Shown piece after piece: positions 30,659-34,729 of a stretch of 34,729 nucleotides of DNA. The stretch comes from a virus. Location: positions 1 to 34,729 of IMG/VR virus record IMGVR_UViG_3300032278_000053. One strand, given 5' to 3'. A model generated the notes under the pieces. It was not told the DNA's origin. It saw nothing but the letters and a program-made list of their open reading frames with translations, and made no database searches. Made by a program: the position numbers and the translations under genes. The stretch's first letter is position 1, and each line of letters begins with the position of its first letter.

Positions 30659-31234
30659 ATGGGCCTGGAATTTGACCCCGTTGGTCATACGTACCGGATG
30701 GATGGCCAAACCATTCCGTCCGTTACCGGGATTTTGAAGCGCCGCGGATTGGTCCCTGGCGCCGAATTTTTCACGGATTCAGCCCGCGCCCGCGGAACCG
30801 CCGTCCATCAGGCCATCCATTATCATTTAAGCGGTGATTTGGACTGGAATTCCGTGGATTTGCGCCTGGCTGGATATCTTGATGGGTTCAAAAAATTCCA
30901 GAATGATATGATTAAAAAGGTAATTGATGCGGAATTGGCCCTGGGTCATCCAGATTTATTTTACGCCGGGACGTTGGACCTTTTGGCCGTGGACAAATGC
31001 GGGGAAATTGTGTTGGTTGATTTCAAAACCGGCCCATATTCCCCCCAGTATGAATTACAATTGGCAGCATATGACATGCTGGCCGAATCGGCGCGGTCGA
31101 TAATCTGCCGCCATGCCTGGGCCGTCATGCTGACCAAAACAGGAAAATATAAAATTCACAGGGTGGAGGATTTGACAGACGCCCGGCGTAAGTGGTGTAA
31201 CGCCCTGGAATTGTCCAGGCACATAGGAGAATAA
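30659..31234 (+). CDS. PD-(D/E)XK exonuclease, RecT partner
   Basis: A 191-aa nuclease from ATG 30659 (a start at ATG 30596 would add a Pro-rich stretch that looks unlike the family, and would lie in the hairpin arm). The fold is read from DGQTIPSVTGIL, then RARGTAVHQAIHYHL, then the active site: GTLDLL with Asp107, VLVDFKTG with Asp121-x-Lys123, and QLAAY with Gln134 and Tyr138. This is the PD-(D/E)XK (RecB/Cas4-like) exonuclease set-up, so it would resect DNA ends for RecT. No ribosome site precedes either start, suggesting coupling or structural control. It is followed by a terminator. Confidence 0.82.
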   Translation: MGLEFDPVGHTYRMDGQTIPSVTGILKRRGLVPGAEFFTDSARARGTAVHQAIHYHLSGDLDWNSVDLRLAGYLDGFKKFQNDMIKKVIDAELALGHPDLFYAGTLDLLAVDKCGEIVLVDFKTGPYSPQYELQLAAYDMLAESARSIICRHAWAVMLTKTGKYKIHRVEDLTDARRKWCNALELSRHIGE

Positions 31235-31268
31235 CAGGTTTAAACGAATCCATGGGAAACCTGTTTTT
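31233..31268 (+). terminator. Intrinsic terminator after the exonuclease gene
   Basis: AACAGGTTT at 31233-31241 pairs perfectly with AAACCTGTT at 31257-31265; a TTTTT run spans 31264-31268. The loop is 15 bases. It overlaps the stop codon of the nuclease gene. Confidence 0.7.
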
Positions 31269-31279
31269 GGGATAATATC

Positions 31280-31298
31280 GACAGGGGCCAACCCTGTC
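31280..31298 (+). promoter_or_regulatory. Short palindromic stem-loop, operator or leader hairpin
   Basis: GACAGGG (31280-31286) and CCCTGTC (31292-31298) form a perfect 7-bp inverted repeat around GCCAA. It lies after a GATAAT minus-ten-like hexamer (31271-31276) and just before the second copy of the leader motif. It may control the following gene. Confidence 0.45.
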
Positions 31299-31299
31299 C

Positions 31300-31322
31300 G
31301 GACTAATTAAAAAAGGACTGGA
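31300..31322 (+). repeat. Conserved leader motif, copy B
   Basis: GGACTAATTA at 31300-31309 and GGACTGGA at 31315-31322, five bases before ATG 31328. It matches copy A at 29319-29343 except for the spacer (five bases here, seven there). Confidence 0.6.
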
Positions 31323-31327
31323 CGATT

Positions 31328-32113
31328 ATGAAAAATGATGTTGATTTCCCACCGCTGGTCATTAAACCGGATTTTATAACCGCCATGATTGCCAGGATCC
31401 CGGGTTTTCCGGCCCGGGAAATTCGTGACGTATTAGACAAAACCGGAAATCTGGCGGCCGTGAATGACACCCAGGGGCGGAAAGATGCCGCCGCCATGGT
31501 GCGACGCCTGGAAGCATTAAAAAGGGACATCCGTGACCATTTCAACCCATTGGCGGACGTTGCCAACAAATTCCATAAAGCCATCACCGGCCAGCGAAAA
31601 GCGGCCATGGAATTGGCGGAATCGGAATCCAACAGGGTCAAGGCTCAGATTCTGAATTTTGACGACGCCCAGGAACAAATGCGAAAAAAAAAGGCGGAAC
31701 GCATGGCCCAGGAGGCCAGGACCAGGGCGGAAAATGAGATGGAATACAGGCAGGACCGCGCCCTGGAACAGGCCGCACGATTAGACGCCCAGGGGCGCCA
31801 TGATGACGCGGCCAAGATACTGGACCGGGCGGCCAAGGAAATCCCGGGGCCGTCCGTATCTTTCCAAATACCGGACACAACGCCGCCACCAGCGGAAACC
31901 GGATTGGCAACCCGCCAGCGGTGGACATATGAAATCATCGACCTGGGCGCCCTGGTTGATGCCGTCCAGTCCGGCCACGCCCCCCCCGCATATGTCCAGG
32001 AAAATCCCGCGGCGATTGGGGCGGCGGTCCGGTCCCAGAAAAACGCGTTTTCATGCCCCGGGGTTAAGGTCCGCCAAATCAAAACATTGACAACGATTGG
32101 GGGGGCAAAATGA
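31328..32113 (+). CDS. Helical early protein of the recombination module
   Basis: A 261-aa protein. Residues 30-175 are a long charged helical or coiled-coil region (RRLEALKRDIRDHFNPLADV, QEQMRKKKAERMAQEARTRA and on). After a Pro-rich hinge (IPDTTPPPAETG) comes a separate C-terminal domain: YEIIDLGALVDAVQSGHAPP, then FSCPGVKVRQIKTLTT, predicted alpha/beta. Such coiled-coil plus small domain proteins occur beside recT in other phages (DUF1351-like), but I cannot assign this one firmly. The C-terminal domain could contact DNA or another replication protein. ATG 31328 carries the conserved leader motif and its stop overlaps the resolvase start (ATGA). Confidence 0.55.
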   Translation: MKNDVDFPPLVIKPDFITAMIARIPGFPAREIRDVLDKTGNLAAVNDTQGRKDAAAMVRRLEALKRDIRDHFNPLADVANKFHKAITGQRKAAMELAESESNRVKAQILNFDDAQEQMRKKKAERMAQEARTRAENEMEYRQDRALEQAARLDAQGRHDDAAKILDRAAKEIPGPSVSFQIPDTTPPPAETGLATRQRWTYEIIDLGALVDAVQSGHAPPAYVQENPAAIGAAVRSQKNAFSCPGVKVRQIKTLTTIGGAK

Positions 32114-32649
32114 CCGAATTGACCGGATTAAATTATTTAGCTATAGACCCAGGGACAACGGCATCCGGGTATTGTTGCGCGGTTATGACCCCCAGGGTTT
32201 TTTCCATCCAACGCGCCGGAAAATTAGACAACGAACAACTCCGGATATTGTTGAAATCCCACCCCTGGGGCGCCTGGGATTGGGTTATTTTTGAAAAATT
32301 CCAATATTTCCAGGGACGCCCCGCGGGGGATGAGGTTTTCAATTCTGTATTATGGACGGGGCGATTTATTGAGGCCCTGGGGGCCGGACAATCCTGGGCA
32401 ACGCAGCGCCGCCAAGTTATGTCCAGCCATATTTGTGGGGTGGGAAACGCCAAGGACGCCCAGGTCCGGGGTGCGATGGTTGAACGCCTGGGGCCGTATG
32501 GGTTAAAAAAAGACCCGGGACCAATGTATGGCATACGCCCAGGGGACGCCGTTTTGGCGCTGGCCCATTTGGTGGCATATGTAGAACGCTCAAACCCCCA
32601 GGTTATCATTGACCAGGAAAACCTGGAGATTCAGGGGTTGAGGCCATGA
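32110..32649 (+). CDS. RuvC-like Holliday junction resolvase
   Basis: A 179-aa protein (RuvC itself is 173 aa) that would cut branched DNA, useful for resolving recombination or replication intermediates before packaging. Acidic active-site candidates are Asp13 in YLAIDPGTTASG, Glu62 in WVIFEKF and Asp146 in RPGDAVLALAHL. The overall RNase H-like order (first strand with IDPGTT, then a central Glu, then a C-terminal Asp and hydrophobic helix) matches RuvC-type phage resolvases. ATG 32110 overlaps the upstream stop, and its own stop overlaps the microprotein start. Confidence 0.8.
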   Translation: MTELTGLNYLAIDPGTTASGYCCAVMTPRVFSIQRAGKLDNEQLRILLKSHPWGAWDWVIFEKFQYFQGRPAGDEVFNSVLWTGRFIEALGAGQSWATQRRQVMSSHICGVGNAKDAQVRGAMVERLGPYGLKKDPGPMYGIRPGDAVLALAHLVAYVERSNPQVIIDQENLEIQGLRP

Positions 32650-32726
32650 CCGGATTGGAAACCATGGGGCTGGGTATATTGTTATTATTGGCCGGATATT
32701 TATGGCCGGGGAATGGAGATAATTAA
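32646..32726 (+). CDS. 26-residue membrane microprotein
   Basis: ATG 32646 overlaps the resolvase stop (ATGA) and the stop TAA 32724-32726 abuts the next start. The product is MTGLETMGLGILLLLAGYLW followed by PGNGDN: a short N-terminus, one membrane-spanning segment and a polar tail. AGGGG at 32633-32637 gives a ribosome site eight bases upstream. Its tight overlap at both ends and hydrophobic composition support a real gene, though its size makes it easy to miss. Its role is unknown. Confidence 0.5.
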   Translation: MTGLETMGLGILLLLAGYLWPGNGDN

Positions 32727-33689
32727 ATGGCAAATAAACCATATATGCCCGTTTATGTGGGGGATTGGCTGCGGGATCCACGTTTGACACTTTGCAGCCC
32801 GCCAACCCGCGGAATATATTTTGATCTATTGTTGAATATTTACGATGACAACCAGGACGGAACCATCACCGGGACGTTGGAACAATTGGCCAGGTTGGGG
32901 CGTTGCAATATTCACGCCGCCATGATGGCCTTGGTTGAATTGCACGAAAACCGGACGGCTGATTTTTTGGTTAATGGGGAAAATATAGAAAACGATTTCC
33001 GCGGGCATATCCTAAAGGATAACGCAAAAATAACAATTATAAACAGGCGGTTGGCCAGGGAGTTAAAAACAAGGAAATCAAACAGGATGCGCCAACGGCG
33101 TTTCATTAAAAACGGACAGAATAATGGAAAAATAACCCCCCCTATATCAATATCAGTATCAAATTCAAAAGATAACCCCCTTAAATCCCCCAAAAAAATG
33201 GGGGGGTGTTCTGGATCCCGGAAAAAACAATTTGATCCCATGGACCTGTCCCCATGGCCCGATCATTTCCGGACCCATTCAGAATTCCAAAAAGCCTGGG
33301 AACAGTTTGTTGATTACCGCAAACAGGAGCGGGGGAAACCAATCACGGCGCGGGCGGGCGAATTACTCAGGAAAAAATTGGCGGCCATCGACCCGTCCGG
33401 CGCCAGGGCGGCCCTGGAAAATTCCATTTCCAATTCGTGGACCGGGGTTTTTCCGGACAAAACCGCGGCCATGATACCGGCACCCAAACGCCTGGGGGAC
33501 CCGACGCAAAAAACCGGGGAGCGTGACCCGGCGCCCGTGCAATGCAAAAAATGCCAATGGTCTGGTGACATCAGGGACCTGAAAGAATCAAGCCCGGGGA
33601 GTTTGTATTTTGATCAATGCCCAAATCCCAAATGTGGGGCGGTGGGGGAAACCATTGAAATCATAAAAGTGGGGGAGGTGAAAATATGA
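32727..33689 (+). CDS. DUF1376-type replication protein with C-terminal zinc ribbon
   Basis: A 320-aa protein. Residues 1-110 are the DUF1376 pattern (YMPVYVGDWLRDPRLTLCSP, RGIYFDLLLNIYDD, then a winged-helix-like LEQLARLGRCNIHAAMMALV). A Ser/Asn/Lys-rich linker follows, then a region with WPDHFRTHSEFQKAWEQF typical of DnaT/O-type primosome parts. The last 55 residues add a zinc ribbon (CKKC, then CPNPKCG). It probably marks a replication origin and recruits host helicase. GGAG at 32715-32718 precedes ATG 32727. A run of C-A7-G repeats at 33189-33206 in the linker is a hairpin and slippage-prone tract. Confidence 0.7.
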   Translation: MANKPYMPVYVGDWLRDPRLTLCSPPTRGIYFDLLLNIYDDNQDGTITGTLEQLARLGRCNIHAAMMALVELHENRTADFLVNGENIENDFRGHILKDNAKITIINRRLARELKTRKSNRMRQRRFIKNGQNNGKITPPISISVSNSKDNPLKSPKKMGGCSGSRKKQFDPMDLSPWPDHFRTHSEFQKAWEQFVDYRKQERGKPITARAGELLRKKLAAIDPSGARAALENSISNSWTGVFPDKTAAMIPAPKRLGDPTQKTGERDPAPVQCKKCQWSGDIRDLKESSPGSLYFDQCPNPKCGAVGETIEIIKVGEVKI

Positions 33690-33976
33690 GATATTACGAC
33701 GCGGAAAAACTTAAACCATTAAAGGAATGGCATTTCCAGGGGTTTGTCCAATATGAAATCAACGCGACAAATCCCAACAGTTGCCAATTATTTTATTTGT
33801 ATAATCCGGTTTCGGGACTTCCAGCCACTAGGAGGAAACGCCTGGGGATATGTAAAAAAGACCCGCGGACGGGTTACTGGGTCGGCCAACATAAAAGGGG
33901 GTATCGTGTTTATTTTTCCAACCCCACGCCCGTGGGGTATGGGGTAATAACTGGGGAACTGGCAAAAATGGGGTGA
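33686..33976 (+). CDS. Small early protein, unknown
   Basis: A 96-aa protein coupled to the replication gene (ATGA overlap at 33686). It has many Tyr and basic residues: YYDAEKLKPLKEWHFQGFVQ, then SCQLFYLYNPVSGLPATRRK and GICKKDPRTGYWVGQHKRGY. The arrangement suggests a small beta-rich nucleic-acid or protein binding domain. Two cysteines are too few for a zinc ribbon. It lies in the replication module, and no family is recognised. Confidence 0.55.
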   Translation: MRYYDAEKLKPLKEWHFQGFVQYEINATNPNSCQLFYLYNPVSGLPATRRKRLGICKKDPRTGYWVGQHKRGYRVYFSNPTPVGYGVITGELAKMG

Positions 33977-34167
33977 GGTGTTGGGATTGTCGCCAGGGTC
34001 ATGGCGGCACGTTGACCGCATCCCAAGCCCGCCGGGTTACGACAACCGCCCGGCGGGGACCACATAAAACATTGAATTGGAGGGATAAACGTGATTTCCG
34101 GCACATGGACCGCCCTGGGTTTATCTTTCATAATTTGGGGCATAATAGCGGCCATCGTTTCCAATGA
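33973..34167 (+). CDS. Possible 64-residue basic peptide, doubtful
   Basis: GTG 33973 overlaps the preceding stop (GTGA). The first 40 residues (MRCWDCRQGHGGTLTASQAR and RVTTTARRGPHKTL) are basic with a CxxC, and use codons like the neighbours. The last part overlaps the next, better supported gene by 77 bases. No clear ribosome site is present. I rate it as possible, perhaps a short gene with a wrong end or a chance frame. Confidence 0.28.
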   Translation: MRCWDCRQGHGGTLTASQARRVTTTARRGPHKTLNWRDKRDFRHMDRPGFIFHNLGHNSGHRFQ

Positions 34168-34309
34168 TTTTTCCTTGACATACAAGGCCGCCCTGGTTGG
34201 TTTGCAATTATTCATCATTGGGTTGGCGTTTTGTATTATCCAAAAACTTGATGAAATATTAATGGCGCTGATATCCAGGACCAGGGGGTCAAAAAATCCA
34301 GATGATTGA
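34091..34309 (+). CDS. Small two-helix membrane protein
   Basis: A 72-aa protein from GTG 34091, with GGAGGG at 34079-34084. Two membrane segments are clear: WTALGLSFIIWGIIAAIVS and ALVGLQLFIIGLAFCII, with a short polar hairpin between them and a charged C-terminal tail (SRTRGSKNPDD). Both termini would face the same side. It could be a superinfection-exclusion or membrane-anchor protein of the early region; no motif decides this. Confidence 0.65.
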   Translation: MISGTWTALGLSFIIWGIIAAIVSNDFSLTYKAALVGLQLFIIGLAFCIIQKLDEILMALISRTRGSKNPDD

Positions 34310-34382
34310 TCCCAGGGACAATAATGACGAAAATGAATATATTTTATGGGATGGATTGGACCCGGAACCCCTGGGGCCTTGA
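34302..34382 (+). CDS. Possible 26-residue acidic peptide
   Basis: ATG 34302 overlaps the preceding stop. The product MIDPRDNNDENEYILWDGLD plus PEPLGP is strongly acidic and protein-like, but the ribosome site (GGGGGT at 34283-34288) is distant. An alternative ATG at 34324 in another frame gives an unconvincing basic peptide. I rate it as possible only. Confidence 0.3.
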   Translation: MIDPRDNNDENEYILWDGLDPEPLGP

Positions 34383-34407
34383 AAAAATGCGCGATGGAGG
34401 ATCTTGA

Positions 34408-34729
34408 ATGATAAGCCAACTTTCCCAGAACGTTGTTAAATTGTGGGATTATATCTTGGAAAAAGATGGAAAAACCAAAACCAAACTGGACAGGGATGAA
34501 CCGGGATTTATTAAACGCCTGGCGGAATCCGCGGAACGTGTTTTCCACGTCGCCCGGTGGTTGCATTATGCCGGGGCCACTGTTCAAATGCCTGGGATGA
34601 CATATCGAAACGCCCCGAATTATTCGGACGATGGATTGACCCGGGCCAGGGATATGGGGGACATTTGGGCGCGGGTCGATGATGGGGCGCCCTGGTTGCG
34701 TTTTGAGGTCAAATGCCTAAAAGGGGAAT
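34408..34729 (+). CDS. Partial gene with nuclease-like GDI...EVK motif, runs off window
   Basis: Open from ATG 34408 to the window edge (107 codons without a stop), with GGAGG at 34396-34400. It begins with a helical region (VVKLWDYILEKDGKTKTKLD). The segment RDMGDIWARVDDGAPWLRFE-VKCLKG places Asp85 and Glu100-Val-Lys102 as in the PD-(D/E)XK nuclease core. It may be an early endonuclease or homing-type nuclease. The 3' part lies beyond the window, so family assignment is tentative. Confidence 0.5.
   Translation, partial: MISQLSQNVVKLWDYILEKDGKTKTKLDRDEPGFIKRLAESAERVFHVARWLHYAGATVQMPGMTYRNAPNYSDDGLTRARDMGDIWARVDDGAPWLRFEVKCLKGE

Noticed and set aside
1-34729. tRNA genes, CRISPR arrays, insertion sequences, reverse transcriptase or diversity-generating element
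   Set aside because: I saw no cloverleaf, regular short repeats with spacers, transposase or reverse-transcriptase motifs on either strand; only a 36-bp duplication within one gene.

Overview
The window is a contiguous, single-strand (all plus) segment of a tailed double-stranded DNA phage or prophage. Packaging and head genes are of the lambda/HK97 type: Nu1-like TerS, GpA-like TerL, lambda-type portal, and an S78 prohead protease fused to the major capsid protein. A tape-measure gene preceded by a G/GT-type frameshift pair, with no sheath gene recognised, points to a long non-contractile tail (siphovirus-like). Sec signal peptides, a lipoprotein and an M15 endolysin inside a lysis-like cassette suggest a Gram-negative host. 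I cannot name the host. No integrase, repressor or tRNA gene is visible, so temperate or lytic lifestyle is undecided.

Layout. 74-3371: terminase, a zinc-ribbon protein, a strong intrinsic terminator and a small gpW-position gene. 3376-7868: portal, protease-capsid fusion, a small basic protein and a DUF2190-like decoration protein, closed by a 13-bp-stem terminator. 7881-12935: head-tail connector and tail genes, including a tail-chaperone gene with an A AAA AAC slippery site and a minus-one extension, and the tape measure. 12951-18523: tail-tip and fibre genes, including a beta-helix spike; two of these proteins begin with signal-peptide-like segments. 18534-20494: a lysis-like cassette embedded between tail genes. 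20496-27574: two large tail-tip or hub genes, the second of 1612 codons.

After an AT-rich gap a sigma70-type promoter (TTGACA at 27630) opens the early region. It holds several small unknown genes, an HExxH metallopeptidase-like gene, and a second promoter of the same design that drives a ribbon-helix-helix regulator. Next come RecT, a PD-(D/E)XK exonuclease, a helical protein, a RuvC-like resolvase, a 26-residue membrane microprotein, a DUF1376-type replication protein with a zinc ribbon, and further small genes. The window ends inside an unfinished gene with a nuclease-like motif.

The structural half builds and packages the particle. The early half supplies a RecT/exonuclease annealing system with a junction resolvase and a replication initiator. 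Parts not explained by standard phage annotation are the paired TTATG promoters with the RHH gene, a repeated leader motif in front of early genes, a nested inverted repeat between recT and its nuclease, the exported fibre-region proteins, and a strong sequence bias (CCWGG rich, AGCT nearly absent).
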